Shown: positions 1-12,060, counted from the first letter of the stretch. The stretch is 64,000 nucleotides of DNA from Diplonema papillatum (GCA_030068145.1 JAPJBO010000501.1:62001-126000), one strand, 5' to 3'. Numbers and translations: made by a program. Notes: a model not told the origin generated them from the sequence alone.

Positions 1-2010
1 CTGGGACAGCGTGTTGGAGCGCAGGACTCGGGCGGCGGCGGCGGCGGCGGGTGATTTCCGGCTGCTGGGCACCTTGCCGGCTGCGGGGGACTCTACTTCC
101 TCCTCGGAGTACTGGCAGCAGGAGGAGCTGACGGTGTCGTCGGATCCGTCGCCGACGCTGCTCGCGCTGCTGAACGTGCTGGTCTCGCTGGATTCCTCGC
201 CTGACGGGGTCGACGGGCACTGCGCCAGGTCGATGGACGCGCCGTCGTCGACGGGCAACCCCTCCGCGAAGATTTCCAACCGCGCGATCACCGTCTCGTT
301 GTCCAGGGCGTCCTCGTCCACCCGCCGCCGGCTTCTCTTCGCCGGCATCCCCCCGTCGCTCGCGCAGTCGGCCGCTCCTACCTCGGATCTGCATCCCGAG
401 CGCCCCTTCTCACTTCGCACGGCTCGCGGGGCGCGACATCGCAGCAAACCGAGTGAACGGGTTGGCCACCGCCGCCAGCGGCGCCGCGTCGTCGGCGTCG
501 AGGTCCATCATCGCTCCGGCGCCCAACGACGACTGCTGCGACGGCAGCTGCTGCTGCTGCTGCTGGGACAGCGTGTTGGAGCGCAGGACTCGGGCGGCGG
601 CGGCGGCGGCGGGTGATTTCCGGCTGCTGGGCACCTTGCCGGCTGCGGGGGACTCTACTTCCTCCTCGGAGTACTGGCAGCAGGAGGAGCTGACGGTGTC
701 GTCGGATCCGTCGCCGACGCTGCTCGCGCTGCTGAACGTGCTGGTCTCGCTGGATTCCTCGCCTGACGGGGTCGACGGGCACTGCGCCAGGTCGATGGAC
801 GCGCCGTCGTCGACGGGCAACCCCTCCGCGAAGATTTCCAACCGCGCGATCACCGTCTCGTTGTCCAGGGCGTCCTCGTCCACCCGCCGCCGGCTTCTCT
901 TCGCCGGCATCCCCCCGTCGCTCGCGCAGTCGGCCGCTCCTACCTCGGATCTGCATCCCGAGCGCCCCTTCTCACTTCGCACGGCTCGCGGGGCGCGACA
1001 TCGCAGCAAACCGAGTGAACGGGTTGGCCACCGCCGCCAGCGGCGCCGCGTCGTCGGCGTCGAGGTCCATCATCGCTCCAGCGCCCAACGACGACTGCTG
1101 CGACGGCAGCTGCTGCTGCTGCTGCTGCTGCTGCTGGGACAGCGTGTTGGAGCGCAGGACTCGGGCGGCGGCGGCGGCGGCGGGTGATTTCCGGCTGCTG
1201 GGCACCTTGCCGGCTGCGGGGGACTCTACTTCCTCCTCGGAGTACTGGCAGCAGGAGGAGCTGACGGTGTCGTCGGATCCGTCGCCGACGCTGCTCGCGC
1301 TGCTGAACGTGCTGGTCTCGCTGGATTCCTCGCCTGACGGGGTCGACGGGCACTGCGCCAGGTCGATGGACGCGCCGTCGTCGACGGGCAGCCCCTCCGC
1401 GAAGATCTCCAACCGCGCGATCACCGTCTCGTTGTCCAGGGCGTCCTCGTCCACCCGCCGCCGGCTTCTCTTCGCCGGCATTCGCGCAGTCGGCCGCTCC
1501 TACCTCGGATCTGCATCCCGAGCGCCCCTTCTCACTTCGCACGGCTCGCGGGGCGCGACATCGCAGCAAACCGAGTGAACGGGTTGGCCACCGCCGCCAG
1601 CGGCGCCGCGTCGTCGGCGTCGAGGTCCATCATCGCTCCGGCGCCCAACGACGACTGCTGCGACGGCAGCTGCTGCTGCTGCTGCTGGGACAGCGTGTTG
1701 GAGCGCAGGACTCGGGCGGCGGCGGCGGCGGCGGGTGATTTCCGGCTGCTGGGCACCTTGCCGGCTGCGGGGGACTCTACTTCCTCCTCGGAGTACTGGC
1801 AGCAGGAGGAGCTGACGGTGTCGTCGGATCCGTCGCCGACGCTGCTCGCGCTGCTGAACGTGCTGGTCTCGCTGGATTCCTCGCCTGACGGGGTCGACGG
1901 GCACTGCGCCAGGTCGATGGACGCGCCGTCGTCGACGGGCAGCCCCTCCGCGAAGATCTCCAACCGCGCGATCACCGTCTCGTTGTCCAGGGCGTCCTCG
2001 TCCACCCGCC
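1..2010 (-). repeat. Tandem array of EXO1 last-exon ends (551-571 bp units)
   Basis: The segment starting CTGGGACAGCG recurs at positions 1, 563, 1134 and 1685. Units are nearly identical and differ mainly in the CAG/CTG tract (six Gln in two units, nine in the middle one) and in a small indel near MPAKRSRRR. Each unit holds its own in-frame stop, so only the unit joined to the exon (right end) should be translated. The others could serve as alternative last exons or be non-coding. The first unit is cut by the window edge. Confidence 0.9.
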
Positions 2011-2658
2011 GCCGGCATCTCCCCCCGTCGCTCGCGCCTTCGGCCGCCGCCGCCGCCGAAGGCGCGAAGAGGTCGCTGTTTTCGCGCAGCACCGCCGCGT
2101 CGGCGCCCCGCCAGAATCGGCTCGCCACGAACAGGGGCCGCTTCGCCCGCTTCCGACTCCGTTCCCCGGCCGCCGCGGCCTCCTCTTTTTCCTGGTCTTC
2201 CGGGTTCGCGGGCGGCGCCGGGGGGTCGTCGTTTTCCCGCAGCGCCGGCGCCCCGCCGGAGCCTCGATGCTTCGGTCCAGCCTCTCGCGTCTCGTCGGTG
2301 CCCTCGCCTTCTCCGCCGTTCGCAGCCGCCGCCCGCTTCCGCTTCCCGGTGGCTCCGCCGCCGGTAGCTTCGGGGGCGGCAGCGGGGGGGCCTCCGGCCT
2401 CGTCGTCGCCTGCCGCCGGTTCGGCGTCTTCCCGCCGCCGGCGCTTGCCCGTCGGGGCGGAGACGGCCGGCTGGCTTGCCGCCGCCGCCGCCGCCGGGGC
2501 GGGGCGCTTGCGCTTGACGATGCGCATGGTGTCGAACAGCGTCGTCTGCCGCGCGGTGGTGGTGCTCCGGCGGAGCTTGAGCGACGGGTCGGCGTTCGCG
2601 AGGTACGTGCCCTTGTACGGCTGGTGCGTGGTCGGGTCGATCTCGAACGCTGCCACGC
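1532..2658 (-). CDS. EXO1: EXO1-like nuclease, terminal low-complexity exon
   Basis: Following a TTGCAG acceptor, this exon opens with GVAAFEIDPTTHQPYKGTY, the conserved segment after the EXO1 nuclease core. It then becomes a disordered tail: basic stretches (RIVKRKR, GKRRRRE, RKRAKR), poly-Ala, Glu-rich and Ser-rich blocks, a six-Gln run and a TGA stop after PASRAK. Vertebrate EXO1 also has a long poorly conserved tail that binds mismatch-repair partners; no partner motif could be identified here. The last ~480 bp of the exon is the first unit of a tandem array that continues to the window edge, so an alternative 3' end is possible. Confidence 0.82.
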
Positions 2659-2819
2659 CTGCAATTTGTTTTTTGCGTAGCTGAAGTTCGCTTGAGAATC
2701 CGGGATGTTAGAGTCTAATCTCTCTTCGAATTATTTTTAGAGTGCAAGTATTTTTATGCGGGTTTCGAAGTTGGCAGATACGGTATTTTGGAGTCTTCGG
2801 GGGTGCAGATTTAGACTTT

Positions 2820-2925
2820 AACCTTGGCTAGCCTAGGCGTGGGTGATGGCGCCGGAGGGGTAATCTCAGGCCGCCCAAATACCAGGGCAGCAAATTCTCT
2901 GAGAACTTAGTATTGGGCCCTCCCT
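2820..2925. repeat. Dispersed segment with GGGGTAATCTCAGG core, copy A
   Basis: The block starting TTGGCTAGCCTAGGCGTGGG and containing GGAGGGGTAATCTCAGG is repeated at 3425-3530. Its core, plus CCGCCCA, also occurs at 29235 and inverted at 35965, where it forms part of an inverted repeat bounding retroelements. It looks like a terminal fragment of a mobile element. Confidence 0.6.
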
Positions 2926-3273
2926 CGCCTTCTCCGCCGTTCGCAGCCGCCGCCCGCTTCCGCTTCCCGGCGGCTCCGCCGCCGGTAGCTTCGGAGGCGG
3001 CAGCGGGGGGGCCGTCGTCGTCACCTGCCGCCGGTTCGGCGTCTTCCCGCCGTCGGCGCTTGCCCGTCGGGGCGGAGACGGCCGGCTGGCTTGCCGCCGC
3101 CGCCGCCGCCGGGGCGGGGCGCTTGCGCTTGACGATGCGCATGGTGTCGAACAGCGTCGTCTGCCGCGCGGTGGTGGTGCTCCGGCGGAGCTTGAGCGAC
3201 GGGTCGGCGTTCGCGAGGTACGTGCCCTTGTACGGCTGGTGCGTGGTCGGGTCGATCTCGAACGCTGCCACGC
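2923..3273 (-). pseudogene. Truncated copy of EXO1 last exon, intronic (copy 2)
   Basis: This repeats the acceptor region and the first ~115 codons of the last exon (MAAFEIDPTTHQPY through the Ala/Glu-rich segment). It then breaks at 2922 into an unrelated segment that adds a short tail and a stop. The acceptor and the preceding ~35 bp are also duplicated, so it could be an alternative terminal exon. Differences from copy 1 include a missing Glu-Ala stretch after AAGDD. Confidence 0.8.
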
Positions 3274-3424
3274 CTGCAATTTGTTTTTTGCGTAGCTGAA
3301 GTTCGCTTGAGAATCCGGGATTTTAGAGTCTTCGAATTATGTTTATGGTGCAAGTATTTTTATGCGGGTTTTGAGGTAGACAGATACGGTGTTTTGGAGT
3401 CTCCGGGGGGTGCAGATTTAGACT

Positions 3425-3530
3425 TTAACCTTGGCTAGCCTAGGCGTGGGTGATGGCGCCGGAGGGGTAATCTCAGGGCCGCCCAAATACCAGGGCAGCA
3501 AATTCTCTGAGAACTTAGTATTGGGCCCTC
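3425..3530. repeat. Dispersed segment with GGGGTAATCTCAGG core, copy B
   Basis: Near-identical to 2820-2925, including the right junction to EXO1 exon sequence (TTGGGCCCTCCCTCGCC). The shared junction shows block duplication rather than two insertions. Confidence 0.6.
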
Positions 3531-3690
3531 CCTCGCCTTCTCCGCCAGCCGCAGCCGCCGCCCGCTTCCGCTTCCCGGCGGCTGGTAGCTTCGGGGGCGG
3601 CAGCGGGGGGGGACGCTGGCCCCGTCGTCGTCGCCTGCCGCCGGTTCGGCGTCTTCCCGCCGGCGTGCCGCGTGAGACGCGCGCGGGGGA
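3530..3690 (-). pseudogene. Degraded copy of EXO1 last exon, intronic (copy 3)
   Basis: Only the middle of the exon is recognisable (RREDAEPAAGDDDG and GKRKRAAAA-type sequence), with deletions and frame changes. Its left junction is the same foreign segment that truncates copy 2, so copies 2 and 3 arose by duplication of a larger block including that junction. Confidence 0.65.
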
Positions 3691-3769
3691 TGGCCCACGG
3701 CTTAGTTTATAGAGTGGGCGATTGCAAGAACGTGCTTGGGATGGGTATGTGCTCAACTCCGCACTGCGA

Positions 3770-3925
3770 GGCAGGGCCCGCCGGCTGGTTTGCCGGCGGC
3801 GCTTGCCCGTTGAGCTGGTTTGCCGGCGCCGCCGCCGCCGGCGGCGCGGGGCGCTTGACGATGCGCATGGCGTTGGAAAGCGTCTTCTGCCGCGCAGTGG
3901 CGGTACCCGGAGAGCCAGCCTGGAG
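3770..3925 (-). pseudogene. Degraded copy of EXO1 last exon, intronic (copy 4)
   Basis: The minus frame reads TATARQKTLSNAMRIVKR and a Pro/Ala tract, matching TTTARQTTLFDTMRIVKRKR of the real exon with substitutions. The acceptor and the DPTTHQPY segment are missing. This is the most diverged of the intronic copies. Confidence 0.6.
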
Positions 3926-4002
3926 CTGGGTCAAATTCGAGACTTTCATGACGTCCAAAAAGTGGCGGCCCAAGACTGCATTCATAGCGAATTCGTACTT
4001 GG

Positions 4003-4325
4003 TCTCGGTCTCACTAGGCACAAACTTGGCTACCCATAGTTAACGTGTGCTGTTCCACTGGGATAACACTGCCGCGTCCTGCACCTGTCCCCTCAAAAGG
4101 GAGGGGCCCAGTTTCAAACAAAAATACCCGTCGGCAGGCCCGCCCGAAGGAAGCAGCCAGTCTCGGTCTCACTAGGCACAAACTTGGCTACCCGTAGTTA
4201 ACGTGTGCTGTTCCACTGGGATAACACTGCCGCGTCCTGCACCTGTCCCCTCAAAGGGGAGGGGCCCAGTTGGTTCAAACACAAATACCCGTCGGCAGGC
4301 CCGCCCGAAGGAAGCCAGTCTCGGT
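4003..4325. repeat. Two tandem ~160-bp units in the EXO1 intron
   Basis: TCTCGGTCTCACTAGGCACA begins at 4003 and again at 4164, and a third partial start lies at 4319. The units differ by small indels (for example AAAAGGGAGG versus AAAGGGGAGG). No coding potential is seen. Confidence 0.85.
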
Positions 4326-4598
4326 CTCAATGGGCGGAAGCCTGCTTCCGGTCGACAGGTCGCACGGGTAGCTTCCTTGAAGAGAGGGCATGACCGATAA
4401 AAAGATCCGGGGTTTCCGAGTCTCCGGGCGACCATCGTCGAAAGGGCCTCTTGATGGGTATCGTGTATTGGTATGCCGTATCTTGTTTGTGGTAGAAGCA
4501 GGGCATGTGCGTGCGGCTTGGTTTCCCACTACCGTTGTGGATTTGATGGGTTTTAGTACCAATGAAATGCCTTGGTATTTCGAGGAAAGGAAGCGTAC

Positions 4599-5622
4599 CG
4601 GCCACGACATCGTCAGCCCACGGCGCGCCGATGATGGAGTGCAGGTCGATGGCCTCCTGCAGCTCCTTCTCTCTGCTGAACTCGAGCGGCGAGAGCGTCA
4701 CCATCTGTTTCGTCCGCGGGTCGTACACGCGGTGGTACGCGAAGGCGATGTGCGCCTTCTGCAGCCCCAGCCCGTAGGCGGCGAGGTCCCCCGGCGAAAC
4801 GCCGTACTTCTCGCCGGCGAGCGCCGCCAGGACGGCCTCCATCGACCCCTTGTGCGCGAAGGACAGGTCCATCGCCTTCTTGACGCCGACGCCGCGGATC
4901 GACGGAAGGTAGTCGCAGCCGGAGAGCAGGCAACCCAGGCGGAAGGCCTGCTGTCGGTCAACGCCGGCAGCAGCACCGGCCGCCTGCTTGACGACAGGGC
5001 ACAGCCGATCGAAAGACTGAAGGACAGCTGTCAAGTCGAAAAGATCCCCCGCCCCGCTCGGGTCCATTTTGGTGAACACCTTCGGGACGCAGTGGGCGAG
5101 CAGATCGGAGTCCTCTGTAATGACGGCTTGGATGTGGTTGATACGGCACAGGTAAGCGAGTTGGGCGTCGGCTTCGTAGGGCGCGACGATCACCTCGACG
5201 TTGTTGGCCCGGAGAACTTGCGTGACCGAGTGGGCAAGTTCGGCGGACACGTCGAAGGAGCGCGCGTAGTGCTCCGCAGCCTTGACCTTGTCGCCGGCGC
5301 CGAGGGCGGACCTTGCTTTTTCGAGGTTCTCGTCCCGCTTTTTCCGCCGCTCGCTGTTGGTCCCCGCCTTGACCGGCAGGTCGGCGCCGTCGAAGACAAT
5401 CACCGGCGTGATGCCGGCGTCGAGCAGGAGCTGGACCTTACCCAGGAAGAACTTGACGTACGCCTTCGTCGGCAGCCCGACGCTGAGCTCGTACGCGCAC
5501 GAGTACACCGCCTTGTGCAGCCAGCAGTACCCGTCGACGCCGACCCGCGCATCCCGGAGAGCCGACACGTGCGCTGCCCGCGCGGTGTCCTTCACGCTTT
5601 TGAGGAGGCCCTGGATCCCCAT
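4599..5622 (-). CDS. EXO1: EXO1-like 5'-3' exonuclease, catalytic exon
   Basis: This exon encodes the N-terminal nuclease core of the XPG/FEN1 superfamily, EXO1 branch, which resects DNA in mismatch and recombination repair in the nucleus. The start was set at MGIQGLLKSVKD, the usual EXO1 N-terminus; an in-frame upstream start at 5706 would add 28 unrelated residues. Acidic metal ligands sit where expected: D30, D78 (VFDGADLP), the EAD pair in PYEADAQLAYL, the two Asp in ITEDSDLLA, and the Asp of GCDYLPSIRGVGVKKA, which also forms the helix-hairpin-helix turn. The frame runs about 341 codons to a GT donor just after DDVVA. Splicing to 2658 continues in phase as DDVVAGVAAFEIDPTTHQPY, a typical EXO1 continuation. 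No broken residue was seen. Confidence 0.93.
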
Positions 5623-5725
5623 CCCGGGCCACGCCCAAAATCCGTCCTCCCTCCCCTGTCCTAGACGGTTTCGTGTATTACCGAGCGAGGCTGATAGCTG
5701 AACCATTGGGTTCGAGCCAGCAGCC

Positions 5726-5965
5726 TACGCGTAGCAGTACCTACACGCATAGCAGTATTTACACGCGCGGCAGTACACACACGAAGAGCAGAATATACAC
5801 GTAGCAGTACATACGCGAGTAGCAGAACATACACGTGTAGCAGTGCTTACACGCGAAGCAGACTACACACGTGTAGCAGTGCTTACACGCGTAGCAGAAC
5901 ATACCCGCGTAGCAGAATATACACGCGTAGCAGAACATACACGTGTAGCAGAATATAGACGTACT
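5726..5965. repeat. 18-bp minisatellite upstream of EXO1
   Basis: About 13 imperfect units of the type TAGCAGAACATACACGCG, just upstream of the EXO1 start on the minus strand. It would lie in the promoter or 5' leader. No recognisable core promoter element was seen beside it. Confidence 0.85.
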
Positions 5966-6762
5966 CTTTTGACTGTTCGTGCTTTACCGAGCCAGGAAGA
6001 TTGCTACCACGCTGCGTTCGAGGGCAGCTGCCTCTTGCCGTAACGCCAGACGCGTGCACAATCTGTGCAGTTTGTCCCCCAGTCCCCGAAATGCTGGCCG
6101 TTACCCCCATGATGGAATCATGCGCCGCTGGGTAATATACGTTCGACAGCTGCGTTTGCGCAGCCGATCGGGCGGGCGAAGGAAGAAAGACGCGCCAAGC
6201 GCGTGCCTAAACGCGACGATAAAGACGAGCTGATAAGTGCGAAAGCTTCACGAACGCGAAGAGATAACCGCGGAGCCGGCGGGTGCAGATTATCGTCACC
6301 GATTGGTCGCATTCGAACCCCCAAATTATGGTGTCTACCACGGCCAACCACGCCTCGAGTAGAACTTCCGAAGATGCACAACGCATCACCCCGGAACGCA
6401 AGGCGGCAAGCGCCAGCCCCGACCTCACCTGTGCCCCCGTCACCGCCGTCGCCGGCAAGACGAAGACGAAGGATGACAACCCCCCGACGGGAGAAGAAGT
6501 GCCCAACGCCACGCGTGAAATCGAAGGGAGCATGCACGCCAAGCAATGAAGGGAATGAGCGCAAAGCGACCGCGCGAAGACGCTGGCGATACGAATGAGC
6601 GCCGGGCAAGTGGCTTATGAAGAGGTAGTGCATCTGAGTGACGAATGCAGACCATCGCCAAAGGTTTTCTGCGCTCTAAGTGCCACCGTCTTCGAGGATG
6701 GGGGTGATATTTGAGGGTCTTCGGTTATTTGCATTTGTTCGGCGCCAAAAAAAAAAAAAAAA
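5966..6762. other. Spacer, no gene recognised
   Basis: Open frames of 60-170 codons overlap on both strands without recognisable motifs. A short block near 6235-6310 (GAAGAGATAACCGCGGAGCC, then GCAGATTATCG) is a diverged copy of a dispersed family also seen near 7900, 55070 and 60670. An A-run of about 18 ends the spacer. Confidence 0.5.
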
Positions 6763-7008
6763 AATACTCGACGTAGCTGCTTCGACTCCGAATGGAAGGG
6801 GATAGAGGTAAGGAATCTGATTTGTTCTTCGCTTACACCACCGTGTGTTGTTTTCTCACTCAGGACTTTTGACCTGTTGTGTTTGTGTGATTTGTCGTGT
6901 AGGGGTAGACCCGCATGACCTCACGTCCGTTCAACACGTGGTTCGGTAGTTACAGCACTTTGGATCCCTTCTGTTCTTTGTCGGGCAGCATCGTCGAGCA
7001 TTTCCTTT
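6763..7008. mobile_element. MITE-like element with CTCGACGNNGCTGC ends, copy 1
   Basis: The left end reads ACTCGACGTAGCTGC and the right end, read inward, GCTCGACGATGCTGC. The body is repeated in inverted orientation at 56535-56765 (shared pieces include GACCTCAC, CAACACGTGGTTCGGTAGTT and TTCTGTTCTTTGTCGGGCAG). There is no coding capacity. No clear target duplication was found because the left flank is an A-run. Confidence 0.65.
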
Positions 7009-8037
7009 CAAGCTGGCGCTTATGTAAAAAAAAAAAAAAAAAAAAACAGATTCGGAGGGACATGTTACACTTGAACTTGGGAGACCCTTCTATTATTCCC
7101 TCCCCCCAGTTGGGCAATTCGAATCGGCCCAGACGTCTCAATCACAAACCCCAGTGAAGGAGCAATGATTAAGATTTGAACGCACCTCCAACTCTTACCA
7201 CGCGAGGGTTCAGGGACTTTTAACCCTTCTTTTCAAAGTTCTTTGATTTTTCCATCACTGTACTTGTTCGCTATCGGCCTCCGGGAGATATTTAGCCTCA
7301 GCAGAGGGATACCTAAACTGAGCGACTCGTTAGCTCAGGGCCCTGCGCAACTGCACTTCGTGTTCGCGCTCGGATTATTCACTCATGCAAAAGAGAAGGG
7401 AACCCGGCTACGGGGGCAACAACTTAGAGGAAGGAAATGGAAGCGCGTCCTCCCCCCCTTCTCCTGTTCTTGGCGCAGAATGGGGCCGTCGTCGTAAACG
7501 TCGTGCTCCGAGCCTGCGCATTCTATTAAGAACTTTTCGCCGCTCAAGATCGTCTGGTGCGCGTATCTTTTGTAGCGGGGGGTGTTACAAGGGGAGCACT
7601 GCTTTGTTAATGTGTGCAAGGAAGGGAGCATACAACACTGAAAACAATAAAATGGCGACACTGCGCCGTCAACGTTGGAGAGCCATGTCTTGGTAGTGGC
7701 TCGTGGAGGGAACGGAAGGAAAGGAAGCTTCTTGGCAGGAAGTACTTGAAGGGACACTTCTGGCTGGGGGCGGCAACTCTCTTTGGAAGGCGGGGACGCT
7801 ACGAATGCGATGACATTGTTTTATATTCATATATTTTACGCCTCACGAGCCAATTCACTTACCCCCCTGAAAGCGACCTGTGCTCGATTACGCGGCGATT
7901 AAGAGGTAAGTCGCAAAGCAGAGCAGATGCAAATTATCGGCACAGATTATTTGCATATGCTTATACCTTAAACGATTACACTCTGCGAAAACTCGATTAC
8001 GTTTTACAAGCGTCGACAACGTTCGATATCGGGCAGG
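7009..8037. other. Spacer, no gene recognised
   Basis: It starts with a 20-base A-run at 7027. Open frames near 7383-7757 (both strands) have no family match that I can see. From about 7840 to 8037 the sequence resembles blocks at 54660-54770 and 55010-55170 (GAGCCAATTCAC, GATTACG and GATATCGGGCAGGGG-like pieces), a dispersed non-coding family. Confidence 0.5.
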
Positions 8038-8205
8038 GGATTGTAAGAACGTGCTTGGAATGGGTATGTGCTAAACACCGCACTGGTCCCGTCTGCGCCG
8101 TGTTTCGGTCCTTTAAGCCACGGACACATAAGGCGGACCATCATCAGCGCGGAACCTGAGTGTCTGCAGACAGGACAGCGGTGTGAGTCTGGTTTGTCAG
8201 GCCTA
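8038..8205. repeat. Dispersed ~165-bp repeat, copy 1
   Basis: The segment from GTAAGAACGTGCTTGGAATG through GACAGGACAGCGGTGTGAGT to TGGTTTGTCA is repeated almost unchanged at 16593-16752. It is partial at 27680-27741 and 3716-3765. On the minus strand it happens to encode CPVCRHSGSALMMVRLMCP, but copies differ by frameshift and it is probably non-coding. Confidence 0.75.
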
Positions 8206-10260
8206 TTATCGGGCAGGGGGGGGTCAATTGGCTCAGCACCTTCCCGGCAGGCTTCGCTTGTCTTTTGAGGCCAGCATCTTGTGCCCAGCGTGTTGTACCT
8301 TAGGAACTCTAAAGCGAGGCAACGTGACATTTCCGCACGAGCATTTTTTAGACTGTTTCTTGGCATTTTTTGGCACAAGCACATTCTGCCGAAGCACAAC
8401 GAAAGCAAAAAAAAAAGAAAATGAATTTGGCGAAGCGGCGTGCGCGCACCCCGCAGCCAAGAAGAAATGTAAAACTGGGGGGATTTTGCCCGGAGGCTTT
8501 TCGTGATATTGCAGGGGAGAAAAGAGGCAAGAAGCAGCTGGTCATCCAGGGTGCCCGTGCAACGGCGGGGGCGTTCATTTCGATGAACCCTTGCGCGCAC
8601 AATCTTCGTGTTCTGTTTCTATACATCTCATACTCGCGTTAAGAAGAACGGCAAACGACATGACAAGTGACCTTGCAAGCGTTGGTACAGGAAAAGCCCT
8701 TGAAAACAACTTGATAACCCCTTGCGGACGGAGGGGGGGATGGTGGTTGTGTTGGGTACATGACTCCACTACGGGGAACCTGGGGCTCGTTCGAAAGGTT
8801 TCGTAGCAAGACTATTCACATCAGGACTTCGCGGCGGTAGTAAGCCTGGTCTACGAATTCCTTTGTCCAAGGGATTCGGTGTCACCGAGCATTACAGAGT
8901 AAGTAATTGCCAGATAACGTGAGTCTTGGCGGTAACGCGAAGCCTGGGCCCAGATACTCGTGTAGATCGCACCTCAGGCAAGCACGAGGCAACGAGCAGG
9001 GTTGTCCACCTTTCTTGACCGTTCGAGGGCCCGTTCTTCTGCTTCACTGGGCCCACACACGCGCAACTACTTTTTTTTTTTTTTTTCAGCGTCAAGGCGG
9101 TCGCTTCAGAACCACACCCTTTTTGCAAAACGAACACCGGGCATGACCAACGCCGTGTGGCCAGCCCAAATATCGGAAACGTCTAAAGTTCAGTGAAGAG
9201 CCGGTTCATACCTTCTTCTTTTTTTTTTTTTTGATGATTCGGACTCAGACGAGGCAATGCATTTATGTGCGATAGACTCTGCGAAAGACCGGAAGAATGC
9301 CGGGGATATTATAATATGAGACGATGCCAAAAACCCCCCTCCTCCCCTTTGCCCTAGTAAAATACTTTTCGACGTCCCCCCTTACTGGCCCCGAAACCCC
9401 ATCTGGGCCCACTTGTGTGCCTTCTGAGGCCCCTATACCTCCACTTAACCCGCCGAAACCCGTTTAGGGCCCGTTTTCGGCAGCACAGACAGGGTTTCGG
9501 GGCCGGCATACAGTATAGGATGACGTCAAAAAATGTTTTATTAGTGCAAAGGGGGTGTTTTGGCATCTTATCATATAGTGGCACGGGAAGTATTCGCAGC
9601 TTCAGGTTCGGCTGAACCGGCTCAGGCAAGGTGTTCAACGCCTTCACTTTTCCAAAGTGGAAGCGCGTATCAAATACGCGTATCCGTAGTGGGAAGGGTG
9701 GAGGGTTCTGAACAAAAAAATACGCGAGGATGAAAAGGAGAGAGAGAGAGAGTGGATGAGAGAGAGAGGGAGAGTGCAGCGCTCGACAGCATTGTTGGCG
9801 GGCCCCTCGGAGTTAGTTGGGCCAGGGACTACCACTGCGCCGCCAAGACGTGCCGAGCTGAGATAAAGAATATTCCGGAATTCACTTTTACCCCCCCTCC
9901 CAATGCACTGTGAGCAGGGACAAACCCCCGTCCATTACGAAGTATGGCAAGCTATCTGCACAAGAATCTGAGAGAGAAAAAACAGAAGCGCTCGAAAAAT
10001 GCGCTACCAGAGTATATTACGACTGCCAGCTCGTCGTCAACATCGTGTCTCAATTTTGAAAAAAACTGCGGATTCTGGAACCGGAAGACTGCGAAGCATT
10101 CAATGAGCGCCCCAAAGGAGCGCGGAAACTGCACTGCACGAGTGAGAGAGCGCTGCAGTCAGAACGGAATGCAAACCCCGAGTGGACAAGGTCGTTTTGT
10201 TTGTGCGCACTAGCGGGCTTTGTACGCTGCCAACTAAACCCCCCCACGCTTATTGTTTAC
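8206..10260. other. Long spacer, no gene recognised
   Basis: Only short unsupported frames and homopolymer runs (A-run near 8406, T-runs near 9070 and 9220, A-run near 9713, short GA repeats near 9740) are seen. Nothing resembles a known domain on either strand. Confidence 0.5.
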
Positions 10261-10584
10261 ACCGGCTATTGTTAACAACATATTATTTACACTTATTGGG
10301 ACGCCGGATTATTACCCGGGCGGGCCAACTGCCCGCCCAAAGGGGGGGGGGGGGGGGGCCCCACCCACCCCCAAATCTCCCGAGCCCGTGGGAATTTTTT
10401 TTTTTTTCAGTTTCCAATTTCACCACCTGCCTTCTTGGCTTCCGACACCGCCATACACAGCTGAAATGTACGGGTTTGGTTTGTTCTGGAAAGTCGAAAT
10501 AAGGGGGGGTTCGGGGGGCTTTGCCCCCCGGCCGAACGGTACGGCTCTATCAGGTCCAAGTTGCACTGGCCCTCCCCAAAAACA

Positions 10585-12060
10585 TCAACGTAATGGCCCA
10601 AACTTGGGCCATTACATCAATGTAACGGGCAGAATTTGACGGAAAACCACTGTTACATCAATGTAATGGGCCAAATTTGACCGAAAACCACTGTTACATC
10701 GATGTAATGGGCAGAATCTGACGGAAAACCACTGTTACATCGATGTAATGGGCAGAATTTGACGGAAAACCACTGTTACATCGATGTAATGGGCAGAATT
10801 TGACGGAAAACCACTGTTACATCAATGTAATGGGCCGAATTTGACCGAAAACCACTGTTACATCAATGTAATGGGCCAAATTTGACCGAAAACCACTGTT
10901 ACATCAATGTAATGGCCCAAATCTGACGGAAAACCACTGTTACATCAATGTAATGGCCCAAATCTGACGGAAAACCACTGTTACATCGATGTAATGGGCA
11001 GAATCTGACGGAAAACCACTGTTACATCAATGTAATGGGCAGAATTTGACCGAAAACCACTGTTACATCAATGTAATGGCCCAAATTTGACGGAAAACCA
11101 CTGTTACATCAATGTAATGGGCCAAATTTGACGGAAAACCACTGTTACATCAATGTAATGGGCCAAATTTGACGGAAAACCACTGTTACATCAATGTAAT
11201 GGCCAAATTTGACCGAAAACCACTGTTACATCAATGTAATGGCCCAAATCTGACGGAAAACCACTGTTACATCAATGTAATGGGCAGAATTTGACGGAAA
11301 ACCACTGTTACATCAATGTAATGGCCCAAATCTGACGGAAAACCACTGTTACATCGATGTAATGGGCAGAATCTGACGGAAAACCACTGTTACATCGATG
11401 TAATGGGCAGAATTTGACCGAAAACCACTGTTACATCAATGTAATGGCCCAAATCTGACCGAAAACCACTGTTACATCAATGTAATGGGCAGAATCTGAC
11501 GGAAAACCACTGTTACATCAATGTAATGGGCAGAATTTGACCGAAAACCACTGTTACATCGATGTAATGGCCCAAATCTGACGGAAAACCACTGTTACAT
11601 TGATGTAATGGGCAGAATTTGACGGAAAACCACTGTTACATCAATGTAATGGCCCAAATTTGACGGAAAACCACTGTTACATCAATGTAATGGGCAGAAT
11701 TTGACGGAAAACCACTGTTACATCAGTGTAATGGCCCAAATTTGACCGAAAACCACTGTTACATCGATGTAATGGCCCAAATCTGACGGAAAACCACTGT
11801 TACATCAATGTAATGGCCCAAATCTGACGGAAAACCACTGTTACATCAATGTAATGGGCAGAATTTGACGGAAAACCACTGTTACATCAGTGTAATGGGC
11901 AAATTTGACCGAAAACCACTGTTACATCAATGTAATGGGCAGAATCTGACGGAAAACCACTGTTACATCAATGTAATGGCCCAAATTTGACGGAAACCCA
12001 CTGTTACATCAATGTAATGGGCCAAATTTGACCGAAAACCACTGTTGCAACTTGCATCAA
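10585..12060 (+). repeat. 41-bp palindromic minisatellite, left arm
   Basis: About 36 units, each containing TTACATCRATGTAATGG followed by a CARAATYTGACSGAAAACCA-type stretch. TTACATCGATGTAA is a perfect 14-bp palindrome present in many units. Units vary at a few fixed positions (A/G in the palindrome; CAGAA versus CCAAA; C/G in GACSG) in a patchwork that suggests repeated internal exchange. Confidence 0.95.

Noticed and set aside
4390-5664. 424-codon plus frame opposite EXO1
   Set aside because: It is antisense to a frame with full EXO1 active-site motifs; the open frame is due to high GC.
8038-8205. Zinc-binding peptide CPVCRHSGSALMMVRLMCP as a small gene
   Set aside because: It lies in a dispersed repeat whose other copies are shifted or altered in this frame.
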